Counted from the first letter of the stretch, positions 1-8,487 are shown. The stretch: 64,000 bases of DNA from Pseudomonadota bacterium (GCA_021798835.1 JAJZBQ010000009.1:1-64000), one strand, 5' to 3'. Numbers and translations are program-made. Notes: generated from the letters alone by a model not told the origin.

Positions 1-2
1 TG

Positions 3-335
3 GGAGAGCACTTGCCGGAAGTAAACGATTTGCAGGAGTTAAAGATCATGATGACGGATCGATTGGAGGAATGGGCCAAGGAGCGCGAGGCCAAGGGTCT
101 GCAGCAGGGAATGCAGCAGGGAATGCAGCAGGGAAGACAGGAAGGCAGGCAGGAAGGCAGACAGGAAGGCGAAGCCTTGGCGCTGCAGAGGTTGCTGGCC
201 CGACGTTTTGGGGAGGTAAGCCCAGCGGTGCTGGACAGGATTGGCGCGGCATCCAGGGAGCAGATTGAGGCATGGCTGGATCGGGTGCTGGAGGCTCCTA
301 CCCTGGAAGCGGTGTTTGCTCCATTGCCCCATTGA
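3..335 (+). CDS. Rpn/DUF4351-type protein, C-terminal part (runs off window start)
   Basis: The reading frame is open to the window edge, so this is the tail of a longer gene; the start lies outside. The visible part has a charged helix, then six Gln/Gly/Arg-rich four-residue units (QQGM and RQEG types), then a C-terminal domain with LLARRFGEVSP and IEAWLDRVLEAPTLEAVF. This combination of a repeated EG/QG linker and an LxRRFG...W..R.L.A..LE..F tail is typical of DUF4351 at the end of Rpn-family (recombination-promoting nuclease, PD-(D/E)XK) proteins. The nuclease domain itself is not in the window, so activity cannot be judged. The neighbourhood (transposase fragments, toxin-antitoxin pair) fits a mobile region. 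Confidence 0.6.
   Translation, partial: GEHLPEVNDLQELKIMMTDRLEEWAKEREAKGLQQGMQQGMQQGRQEGRQEGRQEGEALALQRLLARRFGEVSPAVLDRIGAASREQIEAWLDRVLEAPTLEAVFAPLPH
102..173 (+). repeat. 12-bp coding tandem repeat, six units
   Basis: Three units of the CAGCAGGGAATG type are followed by three of the CAGGAAGGCAGA type, all in frame, giving the QQGM/RQEG residues of the Rpn-like protein. Length changes here would stay in frame, as expected for a flexible linker that varies by slippage. Confidence 0.8.
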
Positions 336-349
336 GGGCGGTATTGGTT

Positions 350-545
350 TCTGTGTGATGGTGAAAAAATCGCACAATCGTTGGCTGCGGGGTTGTGTTT
401 CGCGTCGGGAAGGATTGGTGATTCCACGCCATTGGCCATGTGCGGACGTGCGGTGTTGTAATAGATCCTGAATTCTGAAAGCAGCCGGTTTAGATGGCGA
501 TCATGGAGTGGCTGTACATATAGGTTACCATTTCTGAATGGCGAA
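350..545 (-). pseudogene. Integrase-core transposase fragment (C-terminal end)
   Basis: The minus strand reads, in one frame, HDRHLNRLLSEFRIYYNTARPHMANG and onward. The block HLNRLL.E....YYN.ARPH is the hallmark end of the DDE integrase core in IS3/IS481-like transposases, where YYN.xRPH precedes the end of the domain. No start, no DD(35)E upstream part and no terminal inverted repeats are visible, and a stop lies just upstream (near 550). It is therefore a short remnant. The family (IS3 or IS481) cannot be decided from this piece. Confidence 0.45.
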
Positions 546-644
546 AATCAGGCTTGAAGAGTACGTTCGCGAAGACGCAAGCATTCCATATCAGCCTGTG
601 CCGACACTCGTGATGCTGCATTGGTGTTGGCGCAGGAGGATGCC

Positions 645-977
645 TCAATCGAAGAGTGTGGCGAGTTTGGCAAGCACTTCTTCCATGATTGTCTGCGGCA
701 CTCGTTCGATCTTACGACCGAAACGCGCCCCAATGTCTAGGACGCGCGGTTGATCGCAGCGCACGACGCCGGTGGTTTGCGTACCGGCACCCATCAGCGA
801 GACCGCGAAGCCAGCGGTGCGGGCGAAGTTGCCACCGCTGGTAATTGGCAATACGACTGGCATGCGTGTCAGCCGATTGAACGCTGTCGGTGAGACGACT
901 AGGACTGGGCGTGTGTCCTGTTGCTCGTGGCCAGATGTCGGATCAAGCGACACCATGTAGATATCGCCACGCTCCAT
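645..977 (-). CDS. PemK/MazF-family toxin (endoribonuclease)
   Basis: A 110-residue protein starting MERGDIYMVSLDPTSGHEQ, with the PemK/MazF fold signature: RGDIY..xLDP..GHEQ, RPVLVVSP, and VVLPITSGG. Known members are mRNA-cleaving toxins. The start chosen is the ATG at 977, because the upstream antitoxin stop overlaps it by one base (TGATG), the usual arrangement for translational coupling. A 13-residue longer open frame exists upstream but would run into the antitoxin. The antitoxin gene precedes it in the same operon. It looks intact; the GHEQ and RPVLV motifs are complete. The ChpB/PemK branch is the closest match by eye, but the exact subfamily is not certain. Confidence 0.88.
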   Translation of the reverse strand: MERGDIYMVSLDPTSGHEQQDTRPVLVVSPTAFNRLTRMPVVLPITSGGNFARTAGFAVSLMGAGTQTTGVVRCDQPRVLDIGARFGRKIERVPQTIMEEVLAKLATLFD

Positions 978-1234
978 CACAGCAGTTCGCCGCCAACAGG
1001 ACGAGCATCGAGCCATTCCCTATCTTCTGTCGAGGTTTCGGCGGAAGCGTCGCATTGAGCTAGCAATTTGTCGAGGGTGTAGCGTGGGCGTGAGGCTGGT
1101 TCGACTACTAGACAGCCGTTATCAACGACCAAGCCGACCTTTGCGCCAGCCGCCAGATGCAGAACGTCGAGCAGCGCTGGCGGCACGGCTAGCATGATTG
1201 AGCCACCGACCTTGCGCAAATTGGTTGTATGCAT
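977..1234 (-). CDS. MazE/PemI-type antitoxin (SpoVT-AbrB domain)
   Basis: An 85-residue protein starting MHTTNLRKVGGSIMLAVPPALLDVLHL. The pattern LRKVGGS.ML.VPP..L..L.L..G..V is the swapped-hairpin AbrB DNA-binding domain of MazE/ChpS/PemI antitoxins; the C-terminal half (about residues 45-85) would wrap the toxin. An ATG at 1234 with GGAGG about 6 bases upstream decides the start over a longer open frame from 1294. The stop overlaps the toxin start. A promoter and an inverted repeat directly upstream suggest autoregulation. A 112-bp stretch of this gene is found again, degraded, near 8.6 kb. Confidence 0.87.
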   Translation of the reverse strand: MHTTNLRKVGGSIMLAVPPALLDVLHLAAGAKVGLVVDNGCLVVEPASRPRYTLDKLLAQCDASAETSTEDREWLDARPVGGELL

Positions 1235-1251
1235 GGTATGCCTCCAATGGA

Positions 1252-1266
1252 TAAAGTTATACTTTA
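1252..1266. promoter_or_regulatory. Inverted repeat, likely antitoxin operator
   Basis: TAAAGT-TAT-ACTTTA is a perfect 6-bp inverted repeat with a 3-bp centre, lying between the -10 box and the ribosome binding site of the antitoxin gene. AbrB-type antitoxins repress their own operons from such sites. Confidence 0.5.
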
Positions 1267-1294
1267 ATATAATCTCAATCACTTTGGCCTGCAA
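1266..1294 (-). promoter_or_regulatory. Sigma-70 promoter of the toxin-antitoxin operon
   Basis: On the minus strand TTGCAG, 17 bases, then TATATT. The -10 box touches the inverted repeat, so operator binding would block transcription. Confidence 0.5.
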
Positions 1295-1416
1295 GGCTTG
1301 ACGAAATTGCTTGTGGTGGAGTAGGACGTAGGATTAGTAAAGAACTGGGGCCAACCGTTTGCAGCGGTGGGCCCCCAAATAAAACGCCAATCGATGCGGA
1401 AACATCATTGGCCTGA

Positions 1417-1703
1417 CTAACCAAAATTCGCTTGGTAGTGGATTATGATTGTATGCACACAAATGGGTCGAATGGTGTTCTCCACGGTGGCATCTTGACC
1501 CTCACCCTCCAGGGCATACAATCGAGTCATGTATTTCAACGCCGTTGCGGCAATCGGGCTTTGGTTCGCTTCGAAGAGATCAAAGAACTTGCGTTGTGCA
1601 TGGGCCCAGCAGGCAAGTTCGATCATGCTACCCTCGGTGAACAGGGGCTCGTAACCCGCGTAATCATCTACCATGAGATGACCGCGCCAATTTCGCCGTT
1701 ACC
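1417..1703 (-). pseudogene. IS66-family transposase fragment
   Basis: The minus strand encodes RGHLMVDDYAGYEPLF, then CWAHAQRKFFDLFEA, then a jump to VENTIRPICVH. DDYAGY, CWAHARRKF and ENTIRP are diagnostic for the IS66 TnpC transposase. In a full protein many residues separate the CWAHAxRKF and ENxIRP blocks, so an internal deletion has joined them; the N-terminal half and the true C-terminus are missing. It lies directly beyond the stop of the DUF6671 gene. No IS66 ends were seen. Confidence 0.8.
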
Positions 1704-1710
1704 GGTGTTG

Positions 1711-2574
1711 TCATGGATTACAGATGTTGCAGCAGCCGGGATCGGCACGATGGGTGCCGTTCATGGCCCGTGTTTCGCGATGGGGACATTTTAAGCAACC
1801 GTAAACCTGAGCGCGTGTTTCTCGGGTTGGCGTGCCGCAGGCTTCACAGGGAAGCCCTTCCAGGTGGGCCACACGCCAATAGCCTGGCGTCCCGCAGGCC
1901 GGGCATAGAGACGCGAGCTTGCTGGCCAGATCCGTGGCTGCCATGCCAATGTTGGCCATGCGCAAAGGATTGGCGTGGGCGCGGCCATCGGTTTCGATGA
2001 ATGCCAGGCTGTTGTCTGCCGATGACACCGCCCAGGCAAAGGCGGCTTCCAATGCAGGCCAGGTATCAATCCCTTTGAGGATCCGATGGTCGTGTTCACT
2101 CCGAGGACGCACGACCAACGATTGCTCTGGAAAACCAACTTTGTGTGCGAAGGACTGGAGTGTGGACCACGCATCGATGAGGCGGTGATGAAAATTGCTG
2201 TGGCTCTGCGCCATGCCGACGACTTCCAGGTCTCGCAAGCAATCGATGAACACGATGAGTTCGAGGTTCCAGGGTGCCATGCCGATATAAGGGTCCGGTA
2301 TCAATGCACCTTCGCTGCCCAGTCCACACGGCATACCCGATAATTCTATGGCTAGGTGTGCTTTTTTTCGGGCGGATTCCATCTGGGTACCGAGGCGCGG
2401 AATGTCGCGCGTGAAAGTCCCGAGTTGATCGGTGTCATAACTGTCGACGTGGTGCACCTGACAGCCGAGTCTTTTTTCCAGGGAAGGGCCGATGACACGC
2501 TGTTTTCCGTGCTGGGTGAGCAGAGCGATGTTGACATCGGCATAGGGATGATGTTGGCTGTTCATGTTGAGCAT
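1711..2574 (-). CDS. DUF6671-type protein with zinc-ribbon-like C-terminus, in the dab operon
   Basis: A 287-residue protein of unknown function that I recognise as a DUF6671-type conserved hypothetical. The N-terminal two thirds (VNIALLTQHGKQRVIGP..., HVDSYDTDQLGTFTRDI, LGSEGALIPDPY) look enzymatic but carry no motif I can name. The C-terminus has three paired-cysteine knuckles (CPACGTPG, CEACGTPTRET, YGCLKCPHRE) and a final CCNICNP, suggesting zinc-ribbon folding. The start is the ATG at 2574, 34 bases after the dabA stop, with AGGGC upstream; an ATG at 2565 is possible. Position and spacing make it the third gene of a dabB-dabA operon, so a role linked to inorganic carbon is plausible but is only inference. 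Confidence 0.75.
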   Translation of the reverse strand: MLNMNSQHHPYADVNIALLTQHGKQRVIGPSLEKRLGCQVHHVDSYDTDQLGTFTRDIPRLGTQMESARKKAHLAIELSGMPCGLGSEGALIPDPYIGMAPWNLELIVFIDCLRDLEVVGMAQSHSNFHHRLIDAWSTLQSFAHKVGFPEQSLVVRPRSEHDHRILKGIDTWPALEAAFAWAVSSADNSLAFIETDGRAHANPLRMANIGMAATDLASKLASLCPACGTPGYWRVAHLEGLPCEACGTPTRETRAQVYGCLKCPHRETRAMNGTHRADPGCCNICNP

Positions 2575-2608
2575 CTTGCCCTGGATGTCAGCATCGTCTC
2601 TGGAACCT

Positions 2609-5092
2609 TCAGGTATTCTGCCAGGTTGCATGGGCCACGCGTCGGAATGATGCGCCCTGTTCATCGATGCGGAACAAATGCAGCCAGCCATGATCCACCA
2701 GTTGGCGCACGAGTTCGTGACGTGCGATGATGTCATCGATGGCTTTTTCCGGTGCTTCAATGAACACGGAGAGGCGCAGGGGTTCATGCACCCACCGCTT
2801 GCCATCGTGTAGCGACTGCAATGGCAGTCCCACACGCAGATCCCCGCCGTTGCCTTCGAATACGCCGATGGCTCCGCCGACGATATTGTGCAGTACCTTG
2901 TTGCCGCTGCCAAAACGGGGATTGTCCACGACAGAGCCATAGTACTGCATGTTGATCCAATTGGCGACCACCATGGGGGCTGTCATGATCAGTTCCAGGA
3001 TCTTGAATCCATCGTCCTTTTGCCATGCGTATTCGTGCAGGAATGCGCGTCCATCCAAATCCATTCCGGCCGTTCGTTGACGTGGTGCGGCGATGAATGC
3101 GGCATTGTTTGCCAGTGCCCACTCCGGCCTTACCTGCGACCAGTCACGACTTCGTTCGAGTACCTTGTTTGCTACGTGATAGTCCGGCAACTTGTCGATA
3201 CCGAGCAGGGCGGCGCGTTGGAGGCGTGTGAGATCCCCCGCTTGTGCCAGCCACTGACGCAAGGATGAGAGATCGGGGTTCAGCATCTCTGGCAGGTCAT
3301 CGCTATCGAACAGGCGTACCCCATCGGTGGTGGTGTCGTGTAATGCCGCCAGAAACCAGGTGTCTTGTGGAATAGCGATGCCTTTGTCACGCAAGCCGTA
3401 TCTCACAGCGGGGTCGTTCAGCAAAGCAGCGACCACCCGTGCGCTGGCCTCGCCAGTTTGGCCAGCACAGGCACCGCAGTCCAGGCCAGTGGCATGGGGA
3501 TTGTTCACCGAGGTACTTCCGTGGCCGACCAGCAGCACCAATCGTGCAAAATTTTCGGTCATGGACATGGCGCGCAGGATGCGTTCGGCGTGGCCCAGTC
3601 GGTCCCCTGGGGGGATTCCCGTCGGGATATTGCGTGCGCTGCCCGGTTCCTGAGAAACCATCTCCACGGTTGGACCGATTGTGTCAGCGAATTTTTTGGC
3701 GATGCCCTGGGTTTGGGGATCGGGTACGGGACGAGTCCAGCCCAGGCTGTCGGTCAGTAATTTGGGGGCATACATCAAGCCGCTCATTTCCACGAAGGAG
3801 AAGCAGGAAGAGGCTGAAAACTTGAATCCTTTCCATGCTGTTGAGAGACCCATGCGGTTTCTCCGCCGGCCGATCAGGGTTGTCGCATCATGGCCCTTGA
3901 CTCGATCCAGGATGCGGTAGGCGGGGTTGAAGATCACGGGGACATGTGAACGTCCTGCATCGGCACCGAGCGGAACATGTTCGATGAAAATGCCGAAAAA
4001 TCCGGCGAAACCCAGGGTTTGCACGGCAGGAGCCACGGTTTCCAGAGAACGACGGAACACTTCTGAGCGCACGTCGATACAGAAAGCGGCCTGGACTGCA
4101 GGGCGGGTTAAGGCGGTTTTATTCTGCGGAGTTTGGCGCAGGCCAGCTATCACCTGACGTTGAAAGCCGATTTCCATGGCGTTGAGCAATATCCGGTCAA
4201 TTTCTGCCGCTGCACGACGTTTGGCGGAGGGGGGACGCATGCTCACCGCCAGCATTTCACGCCAGCGTGCCACCAGGGCAGGGCTGCTTTTTTCTTTGAA
4301 CAACAACACGTCCCACATCAGGCGGATCGCCAGCAGATCAACGATGGAATCATCGTATTTCCCCGTCAGTTCTGCTTGCCAGCGTAAATAGCGTGCCCAG
4401 GATGCCCATCCGCCGATGCTGAGCAGGGCTGCGTGCAAGTAGCGTTCCACTGCAGGGTCAGTCAATCCCAATTCGGTTATGGCCCAGGCGATTGCCTGGC
4501 GTGGTTCCTCGGGTAATTGTCCGGCGGCCATGCGAAAATCGCTCAACCCCATCATGGCCGGGCTGCGATCAATGATCGCTGCTTTACGCCAGGAGGTATA
4601 CAACGACAGATTCCGCCAGGGCATTCCCACCATGGCCTGACCGAGATCGAAATAGGCTGAGCAATGAAGACTGATGCGTTCGGTAACAAAATTGGTCCAG
4701 ATGCCGCCTTCCACCCGGTCCAGTATTTCACTCACCGATGCCATGCCCGTTCTGGGCTGGGGGGCCTCGGTCATCAGGGCATGTTCAACGGTCTGTATGT
4801 CGAGTTGGCTGCCACAGCGGATGATGGCCTGCTCCAGATCGGCACGATGGATGCGTCCCGTGGCGATCTGCTCCCGGTAATAGGCGCGTGGCATGTACAG
4901 ACTGTTTCCGACGATTCTCGCCAAGGTATCCGACGCATCCTGAAAACTGTGGTCGCGTAGGCCAAAGAAAGGGTTGACCGCAACAAAATGCTGGAGTGGC
5001 CACAGGGGAGCAATGCGCGAACATGCGTTATCAATTCGTCGGTCAAGTTCGGTGGGGATGGTTTTTTCTAGAAAGCTTTCGGTCATATTCAT
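2609..5092 (-). CDS. dabA: DabA, inorganic-carbon pump subunit (DUF2309/UPF0753)
   Basis: An 827-residue protein, the usual length for DabA. In Halothiobacillus DabA with DabB forms an energy-coupled CO2-to-bicarbonate accumulation system; DabA resembles beta-carbonic anhydrase and binds zinc through two Cys, an Asp and a His. All four candidates are visible: CIDVRSE near residues 338-344 (Cys and Asp), GHGS near 524 (His) and GLDCGAC near 539 (Cys). N-terminal WPLQHFVAVNPFFGL is also family-typical. The start at 5092 has CGGAG nine bases upstream. It follows dabB by 27 bases and precedes the DUF6671 gene. The protein lacks membrane segments and should sit at the cytoplasmic face of DabB. Confidence 0.95.
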   Translation of the reverse strand: MNMTESFLEKTIPTELDRRIDNACSRIAPLWPLQHFVAVNPFFGLRDHSFQDASDTLARIVGNSLYMPRAYYREQIATGRIHRADLEQAIIRCGSQLDIQTVEHALMTEAPQPRTGMASVSEILDRVEGGIWTNFVTERISLHCSAYFDLGQAMVGMPWRNLSLYTSWRKAAIIDRSPAMMGLSDFRMAAGQLPEEPRQAIAWAITELGLTDPAVERYLHAALLSIGGWASWARYLRWQAELTGKYDDSIVDLLAIRLMWDVLLFKEKSSPALVARWREMLAVSMRPPSAKRRAAAEIDRILLNAMEIGFQRQVIAGLRQTPQNKTALTRPAVQAAFCIDVRSEVFRRSLETVAPAVQTLGFAGFFGIFIEHVPLGADAGRSHVPVIFNPAYRILDRVKGHDATTLIGRRRNRMGLSTAWKGFKFSASSCFSFVEMSGLMYAPKLLTDSLGWTRPVPDPQTQGIAKKFADTIGPTVEMVSQEPGSARNIPTGIPPGDRLGHAERILRAMSMTENFARLVLLVGHGSTSVNNPHATGLDCGACAGQTGEASARVVAALLNDPAVRYGLRDKGIAIPQDTWFLAALHDTTTDGVRLFDSDDLPEMLNPDLSSLRQWLAQAGDLTRLQRAALLGIDKLPDYHVANKVLERSRDWSQVRPEWALANNAAFIAAPRQRTAGMDLDGRAFLHEYAWQKDDGFKILELIMTAPMVVANWINMQYYGSVVDNPRFGSGNKVLHNIVGGAIGVFEGNGGDLRVGLPLQSLHDGKRWVHEPLRLSVFIEAPEKAIDDIIARHELVRQLVDHGWLHLFRIDEQGASFRRVAHATWQNT

Positions 5093-5119
5093 GATGAACT
5101 CCGTGGGGGTTGTGGGGTA

Positions 5120-6721
5120 TCAAACGGGAGCAGGCCAAATGCGCTGCAGCAGTCGGGTGATGTACACGTCGATGTACAGGCCGTTATAAAGGTGCAGATA
5201 GAGTCTCTCGTGCAGACTGGAACGTGAGGACTTGAGGTATTGCTGCATCAACAACAGGCTGATGAATGCGGTCATGGTTAGTACCAGGAGCACGGACTGA
5301 GCGTGGCTCGTGGGGTTTGGTAGCGGGACCACGCTACCGAGCAACGCGCGCTCGAACAGCGCATGCAGGGCGAAGTATGCGGTACACACGAGGGCGCTGA
5401 TGCCCATTCCGCGCGTCATCGCTGACGTGTTGCCAACCCGCGTTGTGATCTGCAGGAGCAATTGGGTCACTGCGATGATCACGATGGCCCCGCTGGTCAT
5501 GAGGGCAGGTTGCTGCTGCCAGTTCATGCCGAAGAGGGTTCCCGTTCCCAACGTGACAAGGCTGCTTGCGCTCAAGGCGAAGAGCCATTGCCCGAGAGGA
5601 AAGCCGGAGGTGGCATGGCGGATGATGGGCGCGCGGAAGGTATCGACCCCGCTGCCCGAAGCAAGAAATGCGTGTGCTTTGTAAAGAGAGTGAGCGACGA
5701 GGTGCATCATGGCCAGGCTGTAAAGACCCAGACCGCACTCCAGCAGCATGAAGCCCATCTGAGCGGTAGTTGACCACGCAAGGGAAACCTTGATGCTGGT
5801 CTGCGTCAGCATTACCAATGAAGCCAGCGTCAGGGTCACCAGTCCGATGGTCGCCAGTACGATCAGTGCTAAGCTCGAATGAGACATGATCGGGCTCATG
5901 CGGAGGATGAGAAATGCGCCGGCATTGACGATACCGGCGTGCAGCAAGGCCGATACCGGTGTCGGCGCTTCCATGACCTGAATCAGCCAGCCGTGAAGCG
6001 GAAATTGTGCCGACTTGAGTGCTGCGCTGACCACGATCAGCAGAGCGGCGGCTTCAAGACTTTCGGGCATGGCTCCCGTGAGTGTCGACATGCGTGCAAA
6101 TATTTCGTCGAATTCCAGCGTATGCAGTGTCGAGCCAATCAGGAAAATGGCCATCAGCAGACTGATATCTCCGATGCGGCTGGCGATGAATTTTTTGTGT
6201 GCGGACAGTACGGCGGTGGGCCGTTCACGATAAAACATGAGTAATTCATGCAGACACAGACTGGTGGATATCCAGGCCAGCGAGAACATGAGCAGGTTGC
6301 CCGATACGATCAGGGTGAGGATGGAAGCCAGTGTGAGGGTCAGCCATTTGTGAAAGCGCCCCTGGTTTGGATCGCCGTCCAGGTAGTTGCGTGCGTAACG
6401 TGACACGATAGCGCCAACGAAGGAGACCAGAAGAAGCATGATGACGGTGACACTGTTGACGTAGGCGCTAACGGAAAAGGGCTCCATATTGCCGGGGAGG
6501 GGCACGGAAAATTCCATGTGGGTGAATACAGCTCCCATGAAGTACGCGATCATGGACACCAGTGCGCTGATAAATGCGATCCATGCGGCTTTCACGTTGA
6601 GTTGAGCCATCAATTTCGGTCGAGCATTGGCCAGACTCATCGGGGTCAGTCCGATGAGCCATAACAGTGCGGGAACAAAGATGACGAGAGGCTGGATGAA
6701 TAAGGTCAGTGTCGTTGGCAT
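5120..6721 (-). CDS. dabB: DabB, membrane subunit of the inorganic-carbon pump (NuoL-like)
   Basis: A 533-residue, highly hydrophobic protein of the proton-conducting NADH dehydrogenase subunit 5 (NuoL/MrpA) family, with about 14 predicted membrane helices. Family blocks visible are the quinone-oxidoreductase core APTPVSALLHAGIVNAGAFL, the HGWL motif just before it (FPLHGWLIQVMEAPTPVSAL) and HLVAHSLYKAHAFLASG with conserved His and Lys. In the DAB complex this subunit is thought to couple ion flow to DabA. It is first in a minus-strand operon with dabA and DUF6671. GGGAG lies upstream of the ATG. A lone NuoL-like gene beside dabA, with no other nuo or mrp genes, supports the DAB assignment over respiratory complex I. 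Confidence 0.94.
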   Translation of the reverse strand: MPTTLTLFIQPLVIFVPALLWLIGLTPMSLANARPKLMAQLNVKAAWIAFISALVSMIAYFMGAVFTHMEFSVPLPGNMEPFSVSAYVNSVTVIMLLLVSFVGAIVSRYARNYLDGDPNQGRFHKWLTLTLASILTLIVSGNLLMFSLAWISTSLCLHELLMFYRERPTAVLSAHKKFIASRIGDISLLMAIFLIGSTLHTLEFDEIFARMSTLTGAMPESLEAAALLIVVSAALKSAQFPLHGWLIQVMEAPTPVSALLHAGIVNAGAFLILRMSPIMSHSSLALIVLATIGLVTLTLASLVMLTQTSIKVSLAWSTTAQMGFMLLECGLGLYSLAMMHLVAHSLYKAHAFLASGSGVDTFRAPIIRHATSGFPLGQWLFALSASSLVTLGTGTLFGMNWQQQPALMTSGAIVIIAVTQLLLQITTRVGNTSAMTRGMGISALVCTAYFALHALFERALLGSVVPLPNPTSHAQSVLLVLTMTAFISLLLMQQYLKSSRSSLHERLYLHLYNGLYIDVYITRLLQRIWPAPV

Positions 6722-6794
6722 GGTTGGACTCCCTGTAAAGCGTTTGATGAAGTGGCTTAAACGCTAGTCTAGAGAAAGTCATGTATGAAAAATA

Positions 6795-6809
6795 ATGAAT
6801 AATTCGCAT
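6795..6809. promoter_or_regulatory. Candidate LysR-type binding site between dabB and the LysR gene
   Basis: In the 133-bp divergent intergenic region, ATG-N9-CAT encloses the perfect repeat GAAT-A-ATTC (6797-6805) and fits the LysR T-N11-A rule (T 6796, A 6808). Placement between the two divergent starts is typical of a LysR activator site. Confidence 0.4.
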
Positions 6810-6854
6810 GGAAATGATAGCCTTTTGGAAATACGTTAACGGGAGACTCCTGTC

Positions 6855-7763
6855 ATGATGCACGTCAGCATGCGCCAACTGCGTACCTTCGAGGCCGTCG
6901 CACGCCTGAAAAGTTTTTCTCGCGCTGCAGATGAACTGCACGTGACCCAGCCGACGGTTTCGAAGCAAATTCGCCTCCTGCACGAGGAAGTGGGGTTGTC
7001 CTTGCTGGAGCAGATCGGGAAGCGCGTATTTCTGACCGAGGCAGGGGAGGAACTTTACGCGACATGCGCCAATTGGCTGGAAACCTGGGGATGCTTCGAG
7101 CAGACCATCGCCAACTTCAAGGGCATTAAGCAAGGGCGGCTCAGAATCGCCGTGGTGACCACTGCCAAATATTTTTTGCCGCGCCTGCTGGGACCGTTTT
7201 GCTCTCTGTATCCGGGTATCGATGTGGCGCTGGAAGTGGTCAATCGTGATCGTTTGTTGGAACGCATGGCGCGTAATCAGGATGATCTCTACATCATGGG
7301 AGTCCCGCCCCAGGAACTGAGCATCGAGAGCGAGCCTTTTCTGGAAAATCCTTTGGTGGTGTTGGCTCCGGCGACGCATCCGATGTCAGGACGCGCGTGC
7401 ATTCGATTCGAGGAGTTGGCGCACGAACCTTTCATCGTTCGCGAGCATGGTTCAGGAACCCGGTTGACGGTGGAGCGTGTGTTTCTGGAACGGAATGTCC
7501 CGCTGAAGATAAAAATGGAGATAGGCAGCAATGAGGCCATCAAGCAGGCTGTTGCTGGTGGTCTGGGGCTGGCGCTATTGTCTCAGAGTACCCTGAGTCT
7601 GGACCCCAGTGAGAAGGAAATAGCGATCCTCAATGTTGAGGGATTCCCGATCCGGCGCTCCTGGTACGTCGTGAGGCTACGGGACAAGCAGTTATCGATT
7701 GTCGCAGGGACATTTCTGGATTTCCTGCGTACGCATGTGCAATTGCTGGCACCGCGCCACTGA
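6855..7763 (+). CDS. LysR-family regulator, CbbR-like, divergent from dabBA
   Basis: A 302-residue LysR protein. Residues 3-65 form the winged helix-turn-helix (MRQLRTFEAVARLKSFSRAA, then HVTQPTVSKQI); from about 95 on is the periplasmic-binding-like effector domain (RLRIAVVTTAKYFLPRLLG, GGLGLALLS). The sequence VVTTAKYFLPR and the SVSRAAxxLHVTQPxVSxQI helix are close to CbbR regulators of RuBisCO operons. GGGAGA lies 8 bases before the ATG. Its divergent position suggests it controls the dabB-dabA-DUF6671 operon. No other cbbR is next to cbbL in this window, so it might regulate both; that is inference. Confidence 0.88.
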   Translation: MMHVSMRQLRTFEAVARLKSFSRAADELHVTQPTVSKQIRLLHEEVGLSLLEQIGKRVFLTEAGEELYATCANWLETWGCFEQTIANFKGIKQGRLRIAVVTTAKYFLPRLLGPFCSLYPGIDVALEVVNRDRLLERMARNQDDLYIMGVPPQELSIESEPFLENPLVVLAPATHPMSGRACIRFEELAHEPFIVREHGSGTRLTVERVFLERNVPLKIKMEIGSNEAIKQAVAGGLGLALLSQSTLSLDPSEKEIAILNVEGFPIRRSWYVVRLRDKQLSIVAGTFLDFLRTHVQLLAPRH

Positions 7764-7929
7764 TTTGAAATGGAGGGTTCTGCATCGCCCATGTCGGCTG
7801 GATGACAGGGGCTTGGATTTCATGAACAGGGCAGCTTACGCTTTCTTGTCTGCTACAATGCGTCGCGCCATCAAATGCCTGGAAAGTAGCCAGGGTCCCG
7901 TTCAACCATTTCCATGACTTTCTGATCCC

Positions 7930-8487
7930 ATGGCCCTCAAATCGACAGTCTTCAAAGCCAATCTGCAAATCTCCGACATGGATCGGGCCTACTACGCCCA
8001 CCATGCCCTGACGATGGCACGCCATCCTTCAGAAACCGATGAACGGATGATGGTTCGCCTGGTTGCCTTCGCGCGCCATGCCCATGAACATCTCACTTTT
8101 GCCAAAGGCTTGTCAGAAGACGATGAACCGGATATCTGGCAAAAGGACCTGACTGGAGCCATCATTCACTGGATCGATGTCGGGCAACCCGATGAGAAGC
8201 GCATCCTGCGGGCCTGTGGTCGATCCAAGCAGGTGACCCTTTACAGCTATGGCGGCAATGGCGCCAAAATTTGGTGGAATGGCCTCTCTTCCCGAGTGAC
8301 CCGCTTGAAAAACCTGACCGTTTTTCACTTGGTTGAAGACAGCAGCCATGCTCTTGCGGGAATGGTGCAACGAACCATGGAATTGAATTGCGTGATTCAA
8401 GATGGCGATTTCTGGTTGTCTGATCCCCAGGGCAGCATCAAGGTGGATTGTGTCCTATGGCAAGGAACTCAAGACGGCATGGCATGA
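7930..8487 (+). CDS. yaeQ: YaeQ family protein
   Basis: A 185-residue protein starting MALKSTVFKANLQISDMDRAYYA, with the conserved YaeQ stretches HPSETDERMMVRLVAFARHA, DEPDIWQKDLTG.I..WIDVGQPDEKRI..A and YSYGGN...WW. YaeQ has a PD-(D/E)XK-like nuclease fold; E. coli YaeQ was once linked to RfaH suppression, but its role is not established. Length is normal for the family. A TACAAT box about 70 bases upstream could be part of its promoter. It stands alone, between the LysR gene and a tRNA. Intact. Confidence 0.92.
   Translation: MALKSTVFKANLQISDMDRAYYAHHALTMARHPSETDERMMVRLVAFARHAHEHLTFAKGLSEDDEPDIWQKDLTGAIIHWIDVGQPDEKRILRACGRSKQVTLYSYGGNGAKIWWNGLSSRVTRLKNLTVFHLVEDSSHALAGMVQRTMELNCVIQDGDFWLSDPQGSIKVDCVLWQGTQDGMA

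Noticed and set aside
5120..6721. Respiratory complex I NuoL or Mrp antiporter subunit
   Set aside because: There are no other nuo or mrp genes, and dabA follows directly; the DAB assignment explains both genes.
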